Positions 1 through 12,400 of a stretch of DNA of 64,000 nt are shown piece by piece; within the stretch, counting starts at the first letter, position 1; each line of letters opens with the position of its first letter. The translations under genes were made by a program, and so were the position numbers. The stretch lies in contig OX359195.1 of NCBI GenBank assembly GCA_947172415.1, positions 3,033,501 to 3,097,500 on the forward strand. Reading direction: 5' to 3'. The DNA comes from Chondrosia reniformis. Taxonomy: Eukaryota; Porifera; Demospongiae; Chondrillida; Chondrillidae. Under the pieces are notes generated by a model. The model was not told where the DNA came from. It worked only from the letters and a program-made list of their open reading frames with translations, and searched no databases.

Positions 1-250
1 CGCTAGTCCATTTGACGAAAGAAGAAAAAATGAGAATGGGCCTATTCCTGGTTAACCGCTTTTTGAATGCTTTAGAGCGTCGAAAGACGTTTTGGCATTT
101 AGAAAAGAGTGCATGAATGGCTGCAAATAACCGAATATAACAGAAAATCGCTTCGTTGGCGATGTATGAGGTGTTAATCGGTAATAGGGTTAATTAGATA
201 GGGTGGACATCCTTTTTCGGCCATTCCTACTTAGTGAGTACTACCGTACT
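1..250. repeat. Dispersed repeat, copy A (cut by window edge)
   Basis: This stretch is clearly related to 51990-52262. Shared blocks include a gaagaaaa-rich start, the block GGGCCTATTCCTRGTTA, the block AATGGCTGCAAATAACCGAA, TTTATGAGGTGTT-type sequence, GGATAGGGTGG and GGCCATTCCTRCGTAG. Both copies end at a short sequence related to GAGAGTAC. No reading frame of note is present, so it is probably a non-autonomous element. Class and true left end are unknown. Confidence 0.75.
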
Positions 251-335
251 CTCTGATATTTATTATTTTTGCAGTATATATAGGTAATTAATATACTACA
301 CACACTAAAGCATTGCAGTAATTTGTGTGACACTA

Positions 336-735
336 TAATAAAGTTTATATACTCCGTTGCCAGGGCAACCACCTGTGTTTAAATTTTGTAAACGTGATAT
401 AAAAGGATTTAAGAAGCTATATACTGCATCGGCTTCTTAAATCCTGTTATATCCCTGCCCAAATATGGTAATAAAGTTTATATACTCCGTTGCCAGGGCA
501 ACCACCTGTGTTTAAATTTTGTAAACGTGATATAAAAGGATTTAAGAAGCTATATACTGCATCGGCTTCTTAAATCCTGTTATATCCCTGCCCAAATATG
601 GTAATAAAGTTTATATACTCCGTTGCCAGGGCAACCACCTGTGTTTAAATTTTGTAAACGTGATATAAAAGGATTTAAGAAGCTATATACTGCATCGGCT
701 TCTTAAATCCTGTTATATCCCTGCCCAAATATGGT
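336..735. repeat. Tandem repeat, 3 copies of a 133-bp unit with internal stem
   Basis: Three units follow each other with an exact 133-bp period (marker bases at 343, 476 and 609) and look identical by eye. Each unit has a strong inverted repeat, GGATTTAAGAAGC against GCTTCTTAAATCC, flanked by gatataa/ttatatc, so each can fold into a hairpin. Each also holds TTGCCAGGGCAA. A related GTTGC..GCAAC block next to a CGGAGT motif occurs inverted near 25040-25070. Near-identity implies recent amplification. Confidence 0.9.
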
Positions 736-1255
736 AAACCAAGACATTCTTTTTGGAGGGTGGACAATTTTCCTTACATTTAGGAAATTTGGAGTAGTCA
801 GGGCAAGAGCATTCTATGAAGTCATCAGCGTTTAAGCAAAAACAACCAGACGCTAGCAGAACCATCCTCCCCCCAAATAACGATAAGAAGTGACGAAGTA
901 TATATCACTCATACTCACTATGCGCCCTCGTGACTCGTACATATAAAACCCATATACACCTCAGCACCACGGTATAACTAATACATATAAATTTTGGTTT
1001 CATAAAACTATTAAACCCTTCAAGCAGTTGAATAACTGCTATATCTATTAATGTATATGTACATTAAGAGACATTGTTGAGAAGCGGAAACAGTAAATCT
1101 TGAGGGTCTTAATCAGTAAAATGCCTAAGAGTTGAAAAAGTTGCTGTTCCATAACTTTCCTGATCATTGTGATAGAAACAGATACTACCTATCATTTCAT
1201 GTACATCATCAGTTCAAACTTAGTGGTTCCTCTACATACTTAAACAGTTAACCAT
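736..1255. other. No gene recognised
   Basis: AT-rich sequence with many stops in all frames between the 133-bp array and the Tigger relic. It probably includes 5' non-coding sequence of that relic, but no terminal repeat was found. Confidence 0.5.
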
Positions 1256-2240
1256 GTGCTACATGTGCAATGCACTATACTATACAATGTCAAGGCAATA
1301 ATTTCACTAAAGAAGAGAGTGGAAGTGATTCATTATAAGAAAGCCAATCCTCAGGAAGGAACTCACCAGATTGCATCTCATTATAATTGCGCCCGGACTC
1401 AAATACAAGGCAATTTACAGCATCAGCATGAAATCTTAAAGGAATATGAAAGCAATGCTAAAGAAGACAAGAAACGCCACAGAACAACTGAGTATGTGGA
1501 CATCTAGGTAGAGAAAGAAATGTACCTATATCAGGAATCATGTTCCAAGAAGAAGCACGTATTCTAGCCGGCAAACTGAGCAATCCAGATTTTTTTAAGG
1601 TATCAAATGGGAGGCTAGACTGTTTTAAAAGGCAACACAATCTCAGGTAGCTAGTGCTGTGTGGGGAGTCTGTTATTGTATTTGAAGTGACAGTCCAAGT
1701 TTGGTATGATAGAATAAAAGACTTTTTGATTGGATACAGTGCAAAAGATGCTTGGAATGCAGATGAACCTAGCTCCTTCTATAGGGTTTTACCAGAAAAC
1801 ATACTGGCAGCACAATGCAAGGGTGGAAAAATATCCATAAACAGATTATCAATACTCTTTTTTGCCAATGCTGATGGTGGGAAGGAACCTCCTATTGTCA
1901 TTGGCAGGTCTGAATTGCCAAGATATTTCAAAAGTTTGTAAGATAAGGCTAGCCCCCATGGAATACCATATAATGCCAATAAAACGGCATGGATGACATT
2001 TGAAATTATGCATAAGGTGATGGGAAAACTAAACAGAAGATATATAATGGAGAATAGGAAGACCATTCTTCTACTTGACAATGCTCCTTGTCATCTTAAG
2101 CAATATTAACATAGCCTACTTTTTTCAAATATTAAAGTGATTTATCTGCCAAAGAATATGACATTTAACATATTTACAATATTGTTGCACAAATTGCAGT
2201 ACATGCAGGTCTTCATGACATTTGAGCTGCATACTTGAAA
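1256..2240 (+). mobile_element. Tigger/pogo-type transposase relic
   Basis: A broken plus-strand transposase of the pogo/Tigger branch of Tc1/mariner. The first part (about 1290-1440) reads as a CENP-B-type helix-turn-helix with the typical run NPQEGTHQIA followed by CARTQIQ. Then come the DDE-domain landmarks: YSAKDAWNADE (first Asp, near 1755), CKGGK, ANADGGKEPPIVIG, a KTAWMTFE-like segment and LLLDNAPCH (second Asp, near 2075). Several stops and frame changes split the frame and the last acidic residue is not found. Ends were not located. It lies downstream of the last recognised exon of the minus-strand PPR-like gene. Confidence 0.8.
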
Positions 2241-2993
2241 AGTATGTGCAAATGCCTCTTATACATTGTTGTGTATAGGCCTACACTCCTACATACTCTG
2301 CCCACTCTTGCACTGTCATAGAACAGCATACTTATGTTTTACCATAATGTATTCCTTCCTGTCGATCTCTTTCACATACGTAGGCCTTCATATCTTTTAG
2401 TGGACCCCAATAAATCACTACCAAATAATCCATCTTCATACCAAGTGTACTTGTGCAAATTAGCACTTGCAGTGTACCGTCACCTCCTTAGAACTCAGGA
2501 CAGTGACAATACTACAAGAAGAAAGAAGGATATGTTTGGTGCACCAATTGGATTTGTGCATTCCTATCGAAGGTATTGACGAAGTGTTCATAGATACTTG
2601 TACAGTCACTAATTGTTTGGCAGAATATCAGTAACATTGGAAATAATTTACTTAGGATTTTCAACTCTTGGAGGCTGATAGAATGCATGTTATTCTACAA
2701 ATGGAGAATGCAATACCTTCCTTTTCAGTTACTTGAGAAACAGTGAATACCCAAAGTAGAAAATAGAAGTTTAACATGTTTCTTTTGTTGCCATTGCAGT
2801 AACTGCTATTACAGGTACATTAATTTCTCTTCTGACGCTTCATACATCACCTAGCCCCTAAATGCTTTGCAGAATTATCCCCCCTTGTTCAGATTTGATA
2901 CTTTGGTTAGCATAGTAAAGTGCAATGCATGCATAAATAAATGCATTATAGTTAACTACGGTAATTAATTTAGTAGCTTACAGTGAACCTCAC
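2241..2993. other. Unassigned sequence
   Basis: An 81-codon plus-strand frame at 2334-2579 has no motif I recognise and no clear splice context. It may be the tail of the Tigger relic or chance. Nothing else stands out. Confidence 0.4.
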
Positions 2994-3140
2994 CAACCAC
3001 AAAAGCGACATGCTGTCCAAGAGCATATTCCTTTGCAAGGTGTTGTTCTGATCCAATCTTATTCAAAACAAATATTGAAGCCAACCTTGCATTATTTTTG
3101 CATTTCTTAGCATTATGCCATTTGATCAGGCTCTTAATTC
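2994..3140 (-). CDS. Candidate downstream exon of the PPR-like gene
   Basis: On the minus strand this segment has an open frame including NARLASIFVLNKIGSEQH and AKEYALGQHVAFVV, ending at a good donor (GTGAGG at 2988-2993). The composition reads like helical-repeat protein. The upstream acceptor that would match phase 1 from the exon at 3410-3482 was not found, so either a small exon is missing between them or the link is wrong. Confidence 0.4.
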
Positions 3141-3409
3141 ACCATGTCTTGACGAAGAAAGTGTATGGTATATTACCAGACCTTTTCCTCCCCTTCCCAA
3201 ATAAAAAGGGCAAGTTACAAGACCAGTCAAACATCAATTTTCCACTTTTTGCGAAGTGACTACATTTCCACACATTTTGTTGACAGATATTACTAATCAG
3301 TCATGCTTCCTTAGAACAAAAGGATATATAGGCTATTCACCAGATGCTATTTGGCTGACTGTGTGTACAAGGTGGAAGGTACTATATGAGTAAACAAATA
3401 TGCACTCAC

Positions 3410-6400
3410 CTCTCCAAAGCACAAACCTTGAGTCAGCATATCTAGGATTCAGAACAACAGCATCAATTAGTTCAGTATAGCCCTACATTTAGCCAAAACA
3501 AAACAATAGATAAACTTGCGAATTACGAAAGTAATAATCCTTTTAGGTACCTTTTCTTCAGGGAGAGCTTTAAGATACTTGCAGTGATCAAGGAAGAGTT
3601 CAATAGCATTTTTCACTTTGGCTCTACGACAGTATAGACTGAAGAGCTTGCTCACAAGTGACGGCGGTAGAGTACAACCACTTTTGAGTAGGTCATGAAT
3701 AACTACTCTGTGGATTAGGTCAAGGCTATAGAAATAATATATAGATGGGACAGCCACAGGTAACTCAAGTACATTAATTAATTGACCTAGTGAATGTATT
3801 TTTGAGTAAGGCTCCATCCTACGTAGATATGTAACTCAAGCTTGGGTTTCTTTACAAATTGTCAAATAGGAGAACAAAACACATTGTAAGAGGACTACCT
3901 AATTCAATATGTTTGTTTGCAATGAAAATCTGGCTTCATTCAAGGGAAGAAAAATCTTTTGAGAGGGTCAAATGCACCCACTACCTCCTGTAAAAGTAAC
4001 CCTGTATACTCTTAATTATGAATAATGTATTTGTGAGTTGTGAGTTTCAAACCACAAGTGCTCTTCCTAATCTATAACAGCAGAATAGGTCATAATCTCA
4101 AACTTGGGCTACTAAACCTTTGCTGTGTCTCCTCCCTTTTCTCTGTTATGTTATCTAACTATACAGTAGCTTCTCCTTCATTCCTAAATTTTTGCAACCC
4201 AAATTGACAATAACCAAGTCTACTTAAACAAGACACTCGTATCATGTAAAGAGAACACAGTTTCCCAATCAAACTCAGATAAGAGAGTATCTGAATCTGA
4301 TTACAGAAGCATAAACTTCCTCATCTAATGTACATACGTATGCACATGATATACGTACTAATTACTCTGCAGTTAGTATAAGAGGGATATATGAATAACA
4401 ACAGAGAGATTGCAGATAACATCAACAATACAGTTGCTCTGGCAACTGTAGCTCAGTGACAGAGCACTGGTGGTCATAAACAGCTATCCTGGGTTCATTC
4501 CCCTGAAATTGATTCTTTTATGTTTTCCCTCTTCAGGATGGTTGAAAATGATTACTTGTGGTTTGATTGTAACTTGGATATTCAAATGCAAAATATTAAA
4601 AAAATTCTATAAAATTGGGGAAGATGTAGGGATGGCACAAAACGTACAGAAACAATAAATGATATTACAGAAGAAAGCATTAGCTGTGCATGAATCATAC
4701 AAACAAAGGTGTTGCAACATATTTCTACATCTGGCAGCACTTTGCATGGTTTGCTTCCCACTAGAAAATGCATGATGCCTACTCTTATTCTTCCCATGTA
4801 CATAGGTATATACCACATACAGGAAGCCTTTGTCTATGTCCTACTTTCCTATACTTATTTGCAACCTTTACACTTATTTCACTGCATGTCATTGTGTGGA
4901 GTATACATATTAGGGGGACTACAGCTGTAGGGATATGGTGCAACACCCTAGGTTGTATGATTCTTTTTGTATCATCCCTACATCTTCCCCATTTGTGTAG
5001 AAATTTACAATATTTCTAGTTTCTGCACTTTTTATGGAGTATGAGCTAGGAATTAGATTTGTATTTTAAAACCATTTTGGTTTCGCAATCTTGGACTGAT
5101 TATGACGTCTTTAAAATGGTGAATTTATTAAAGCCTTGACTCTTGGTTCATGAAAACAGTCATACTCAATAATAACATTATGGCTCTCGCTTCTACAAAA
5201 GAATGCAGCTCAGAAAATTTAAACTATTTTCACTAAAGAAGTAGTCTGAAAGCTTATTTCCATTTTTGGTTCCAGTGGGCGAAGAAGATGAAGAAGAAGA
5301 TGAAGAAGAAGATGACGAAGAAGATGAATAAGTAGAAAACGAAAATGGGATATTTCAAAGTTCGTTCATTTACCAGCAGAAGGCCAGTTTATAGCATGGC
5401 TGGTCTATTTTTAACTATACATAGCCTATTTCGGTGGCTTTCAGCCTATTTCGGATTTTCAATCCTATACAAATGTATAGGGAAAATGAAAAAACTGGTA
5501 CCATCCCTACATAGAGAGTACTAGTACTACCGTACTCTCTCGTAACTTATATAAACTTACAACTTTCCATGAGGTACACTCTGCTTCCATCTGTTAACAC
5601 CTAATTCAGATAAGGCTAACAGAGAGCTCACCACATCTGAAGCAATACTAAGAAGAAATGGTTATACAAGTAAATGAAATAAAATTATATGAATCTTAAT
5701 TTATTATATACAAATGCAGACAGATAATATATAAATTTAAGGAATGTATCATTGGTACAAGATATATTGCAAAGGATCAAAGAATCCTTTTTAGAACTTC
5801 ATGACATCAGTATCTGAAATTGTGCCCAATACAAGCATTTCTCCAAAAATAAACTACCCATAATATGCCCGCACCCGTTCTTTCCCACTTTAAATCCCGT
5901 AGCAAACCCGTATGTAACCCATACATAATCCGTACGTAATAAAGAGCTGTTCTATACCCGTATATACTAATTCCATACACCTGTTATTATAGGGAATACC
6001 ACAACATCATGAACATTTACACCGTTTGGTTAGGAATTTTAATGGTTGTACAGCAAATTGGGTAGTGCTACTGGGTCAGTTAATCTTACTGCCTTTTTGA
6101 AGACGATTTACGAACGAGATGGTTTACTCACTTTATATTAAACAGAGAATTCTTTTTTACCATCGGAAGGGAAAGAGCAGCAGGCAAATAAAGGATGCCT
6201 TGGAAGAGGAAGGCCTACAAACTTCGACTTCAGGAGTTTTTGAAGCATTTTAGAAAAACAAGTTGCATTGAGCGTAAACCTGGCTCTGGTCGACCCAGTA
6301 AAATCACTCCTAGTGTAAAAAACCCTAATTAATAGGCAAATGGATGAAAATAATGAGACAACAGGAGTTGAGTTGCAAAAATTGTTGCACAAGGAAAGTC

Positions 6401-9400
6401 TTGATGTCTCCCTTTCCACTGTACTAAGATGGAGGAGTGACCTAGGATGGACCTCCAAAAGCACAAAATATTGACAAATGATAAGAGATGAAAATAAGGA
6501 GAAGAGACTGAAATGGGCTAGAAATGTAGATAAGTTAGACTCATTTGTAGATGTTGTATTTTCGGATGAAATTACTGTGCAAATAGATTCCCACATAAAA
6601 CGGTGCTGCTTCAAGCGAGGGGAAAACCAAGGACAAACCAAAGCCTAAGCACCATGTAAAAGTTCATGTGTGGGGAGGCATCAGCATGCGGGGTACAACA
6701 AGTGTATGCATTTTTGAGGGAAAGATGAATGCACCACTATTCATCAAGATTATGCAGGAGTCGTTCTTGCCTTTTCAGAGAAATGTATATCCTGAGGGGT
6801 GTAGATTTGCACAAGATAATGACCCCAAGCACTGCTCCAGAATAGCAAGAGCATTTCATGAAGAGGAAGGCATTAATTGGTGGCAAACCCCTCCAGAATC
6901 TACTGATTTAAATTCCATAGAAAACCTTTGGCATGAACTGAAGGAGTTCATAAGAAAAGATGTCAAGCCAAAGACCAAACAAGAACTGATAACTGGAATA
7001 AATAGATTTGGAAAACAGTAACAATAGAAACATGTTCCAGATACATTGGCCACCTAAAGAAAGTTGTGCCAGCAGATAGTGCATTTCACCATAATTGTCC
7101 CACTCATATTTCACCTCAGCAAAATCCATTAGAATACAATTAAATAGGAAACACAGGGTTTTCAATACTGCTGATTTCATTTCGGACAAAAGAAACTAGG
7201 TAACACCTTCGTAGAGCCTGTTAATGTAAGTAGCCAATCAAATTTCTCTATTATGTACACGTAATTACGCATTACCATAGAAACGCCTATTATTTGTTTG
7301 TGATAAATTGCATAATTTCGAATATTTCCGTTTTTCAACTATTCCTATTTCTTTCCCGGTAGAGAAAGGGAATCTATCGAGACAAGTTTTTGTTATTTTC
7401 CATTTACTTAGGACGTTTAAATAAATCATTTCATATTTCGTTTTTGAGAATAATGGCAGACAAATCAGTAAAGTGAGACAGATGGTGGCGAAAGTGATTA
7501 TCCGAGAGTAGAAATAGAAAAATGCTTGAAAGTAAGTAAATGAAGATGTTGGCGATTGTTGAATGCACTTCATGTCCAACTACTGAAGACTCACGTAACC
7601 CGCAGGAACAGAATTCTATCGAAAATCAAGTGTTACAAATCACTGAAGTCGATGAAGGCTAGGATATGTCAGAAATAGACACTTTCGGGGAAAACAATAC
7701 AGAAGATGATCTCAACACGACTGAAGCTATTTTAGAACAACTTGCAGAGGAAGCTGACAATGATGATGACTATAAATTTGATGCCCAAACTTCAAGAAGT
7801 TGTTTTGTAGACTGGATGTCTCACCAGTCTCCTAAAAGTTTAGAATGACTGTTTTGTTGGTTGCTGATATTCTACTATCTGCCTCCATCCGCCTAAGATC
7901 AGCAGCCACAGTGATTGGGAATTATCTTGAGATATCTGAGCGAATTGTAAGACAATGGAGGTATGACTTTTACAGGAGTTATGGGAAGGATTTGCAAGAA
8001 AACTGAGGAAGCTATTCTAGGTCAAACTTGATAACTGATGAGGACATTTCTGATCAAGCAAAAGCATGGCTTAGAAAAGAAACTTCACAAGCCATAATCT
8101 GACAACAGCAAGATTTACAAGATGGGCAAATGATGACCTTATTCCGTCACTTCCTCAGCCACATGACTATTCCACCATATCAGCTGTTACTGCATGGCAT
8201 TGGTTAAATAAGTTAGGATTTGAGTTCTCTAAATTTAAAAGAGGATATGTTGATGGTCATGAGCAAGCAGATGTTATTGCCTACAGGAACCAATAAGATT
8301 AAGGTTTTAGAGGACACCCACAAGCCCCTGCCTACTGCCTCTGATGGTTATCATCCCTACTGAATAGGAATAGATAGTGCAGAGAAAGAGCTAGTTCTCA
8401 TCTTTCATGATGAGTCTTCCTTCCACTCTAATGTTGGTAATACCTCAGGTTGGCATGAAAAGGGTAAAAAGCCCTTGCTTCCAAAGGACCAAAGTAAAGG
8501 CCTAAAGATTTCTGATTTTATTGATGAGCACAATGGCTTTCTTCACTTATCAGAGGCTGAAAAACATTGTACTGATGATACTATTCCACCAATTGCCTGA
8601 GAAATTCTGATTTTTGGAGAAAATAATGAAGGCTACTTCACACCTGATAGGTTTATGCTGCAAATTGCCAAAGCTGCTTGCACTGCATCTTTCAAGTATC
8701 CATCTGAGATGTATGATGTCACCTTTGCTTTTGACCAAGCAAAAATCCATACTGTCTATGATGACGATGCTTTGGTTGCCTCTAAAATGAATGTTCATCC
8801 AGGAGGGAAGGCTTCAAAGATGAGGACCTCACCTTTGATCTTTAATGGAAGAACTCAAAGCATAGTTTTAACAGATGGGCGACCTAAAGGTTTGAAGGTG
8901 GTTTTAGAAAAAGAGGAATGAATACGCAAGGAATGGTGAAGGATGACATGGTGAAGAAGTTGAATGAGTTCCCTGATTTTAAGGTTGAGAAGAACAGAGT
9001 GAAAAGATTACTCCTTAGATATGAACAGTCTACCTTGTTCCTACCTAAGTCTCACCCGGAGATAAATCCTATTGAGTGAGTTTGGGGAATGGCTAAGCGT
9101 TTTGCTAGAAATAAGAGTGATTACACTTTTCATGGATTGCAAAATGTTATTACACCTGCCATGGAAAATATATCACTTAATAATATCCATAAATTTTTCC
9201 ACAAGTTCAGAGAATATATTCTGGCATTTTGCAATGGGCATAGTGGGTATAAAGCGATTAAGTTGTAAAGGAATATAAATCGCATAGGAGGGTTGCTGAA
9301 GCAGAGTCCATTCAGTAATGTGCAGAACCCTATAGTATAAGCAATAATACCTTATTAATTATAGACTACTTGATAGAGAATTTAACATAATTGTCATGAA

Positions 9401-12400
9401 CAGGTGATTTCTTAATTATGCTATTTGTGGTTTTAGCAATTGGTTCACTTATTTGAGTATAAAATATTTTGTACTATGAAATACAGTATAGAGGTTATGC
9501 GATGATGTCATATTCGCCGATTCTTATTAGTTATCGTAGTCAAGGCACCATTTTAAGTGGCAAAAGGATGACATTCGTACCCACGTAGAGTGGCAAATAA
9601 GCCGACAGCGATGTCAAGAAAGTATTCGCCCTACTTTTATGAACTCAAAGACGCAGAGAAGCATCGGAAAGGCTCTCAATTACTCCCATATTCTCGGAGT
9701 CTTTTGTTCCTATGTGTACGACAGGAATGGTTCTGAAACCATTGACTGACCTTTACGACCCAAAGTATTTAGAGTTATCCTATCCTCAACTTCTTGATCA
9801 ATGTGAAACTGTGTTTGAAAATTACTTCATTACAACTGAGATGGCAACAAATACAGAGAAGCATACACGAGGTCAGTCTCATTCGAAGCTGTGGTTTGAG
9901 CAGCGTGCTGGTCGAGTCACAGCATCCAAATTGAAGGCAGCAGTATGTACCAACATGTCACAACCATCTATGTCGTTAATCAAGTCTGTTTGTTACCCTG
10001 AAAGTAATTGTTTTAAAAGTGAAGCAACATCCTGGGGATGTGAGCACGAAAATACTGCCATAAAAGCATATGCCTCGCAGGAAGGAAGCAACCACAAAAA
10101 AATTGTGATTTCTGACAGCAGATTGGTGATACATTGCTCACATCCATTTATGGGTACATCACCAGATAGTTTTGTTAAATGTGAATGCTGTGGAAAAGGG
10201 GTGATAGAAGTCAGGTGATAGAAGTCAGGTGCCCATATTCATGCAAACAGAAGTCAATTAATAAGAAGGCAGCAGAAGATTCTCAATTTTTTCTGTAAGA
10301 AGATGACAGAGGGAATTTAGATTTAGATATTTATCATGCATACTTCTTTCAAGTGCAAGCGCAGCTGAAGTTTTGTTCTGCTTCATATGCAGATTTTATT
10401 GTCTGGACTGAAAATGAGTTGTTTACTCAGCGAATTTACCCAGATGAACTTTCATTAGTAATGTTCTACAGCTAGTCAATACTATTATCAAGATTGGCAT
10501 TCTTCCAGAAATAATCGGCAAGTACTATTCAAAAGAGCCTATAGTAAACAACCCTACGTCGCCAGACCATGATCAGGAGGAGAGCATAGGAACACACCAG
10601 TGTGTCTTACTGCCAAAACCAGAGGATGGCCAGCAAATAATTGCCTGTGATGATAACACATGTTGCATACAGTGGCTTCATTTTTCATGCTTATGTACCA
10701 AAAAAGTACCGAAAGGTAAATGGTTTTGTCCAGATTGTTGAAATAATAAAAAATGAACGAGAAAGTATATTATAACAGTATATACTACAGTGTTTTTTAT
10801 TATTCATTTTTGTTTTAGTGTAATAATTATTACCTTTTTCAATGAAATGAATCAGATATATACAGTGCATGAATCATAACTTATTAATACCATTCAATCA
10901 GATGATACAACTGAATTACAACAATTACAAAGTGCATAACAAACTGTAACAACTTTATCAATTAAACTATTTTCCTGAGTCTCAGAACACATAATAGAGT
11001 TAATAGGTAGTGTTGATGTAAAATTGTGTACTTTTGTCTAACAACTCCAATAATTCGTTCAACATGTATGCACACTCCAGACAATTAACAAGACAGATCA
11101 ACTTGAGCCTTGCTGAGCTGCTTTTTACCCTTAGTGAAAGGAGGTAGTTTAACTTTGGCATAATACATATCTGCACTGTCATGAATGTTAAATCCTCTGT
11201 TGGCTAAAATTAGATCACCTGGTATGAGATGTTTGAGAATTCCACAATTTTCTGTTATATACACGTCCTATGCACGTCCACCTCAACCTTTTGATATGAA
11301 TGTAATAACACCTTGTGGGGCAATTCCAATCAAAAATGTAGCAGTATTGTGGTGTTTGTAATTCAACCAAGTTTGTGCACGTGCTTTTACATTGGTAGGT
11401 CTCTCCATAAACACTTCAAAACAGTCAATGATTGTAACACATTGTCTGATTTTTTTTCTAAAATCCATAGGCATAGTCTTCATAAGTTTATCTCTCTCAG
11501 GCCACTTGATCAAAGGTTTTAGTCATATGTACATAACATCAATCGACTTGTTAAAACATCTTGTGATGGTTGACTGATTTACACCAAATCTGAAAGCTAT
11601 ATCCTGGTCACCAAATCTGAAAGCTATATCCTGGTCACCAACATTCAAACGCACCTTCATTAACACCACTATCAGTTGCTGGAATTGAGAAAGCGCACTC
11701 CTATTGCCAATTTCTACACACGGTGCAAAAAAGCAAATAAAGCCATTAATGTGGCAACATTCGGTAGACCTGTATAATATTTTACTTTGGCATCATTGTC
11801 TGTGAAAGACTCCTGTGACAAAGAAAATTGTGTTATAGTTAGTTTACTCTCATGATCACTCTTGGCTTTTGACTCTTTAAGTTGCTTACACTCTTCTTGA
11901 AATTGTTTACATTGTTCCTTTAATGTGCTATTCTCTTTAACAAGTCTTTGGTTGTCTTGTTTCAGGGGCTCACACTCTCCTAGCAATTTGCTATTTTCAT
12001 TGGAATTTCTGAAGATTACATTCTAGGTCTTCGATATCACTCATGGACAAAGATGTAGAAGTAAATGAAGCAGAATGTGGTTCACAAAACTCAGAACCAT
12101 TTCCAACTTCAGAAACTTCCAACAGTGACTGAGCTGCAGACATTCTATCATTGTTGTCAACCCCTTTCTTTTTAGTGATCGCCATTCGCTCATATCTCTC
12201 CATATCCTTCGTAAGTTTTCTCTTTTTTGGACTTTTGATATGATTAAAAACTGATGGCACATAATCAAGAGAAACAGGATCGTTGCTCTTAAATCCATTG
12301 ATAAAATGGGCACCACAAATCCACAAATGTTCCAATCTTTACGATCTACAGCAGCAATCCACATAGTCCTTCTCTCTGAGTCGGTAGGAAGCGGTAGAAA

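Noticed and set aside
1190-1220. Minus-strand CTGATGATGTACATGAAA as another hammerhead core
   Set aside because: The would-be stem II is only TGTACA without a loop and no flanking stems are seen; likely chance.
2334-2579. Plus-strand 81-codon frame as a gene
   Set aside because: No domain, no splice context and adjacent to a decayed Tigger element.
7265-7579. Minus-strand 104-codon frame as a gene
   Set aside because: Hydrophobic, AT-biased composition between two transposon relics; no motif or splice signal.
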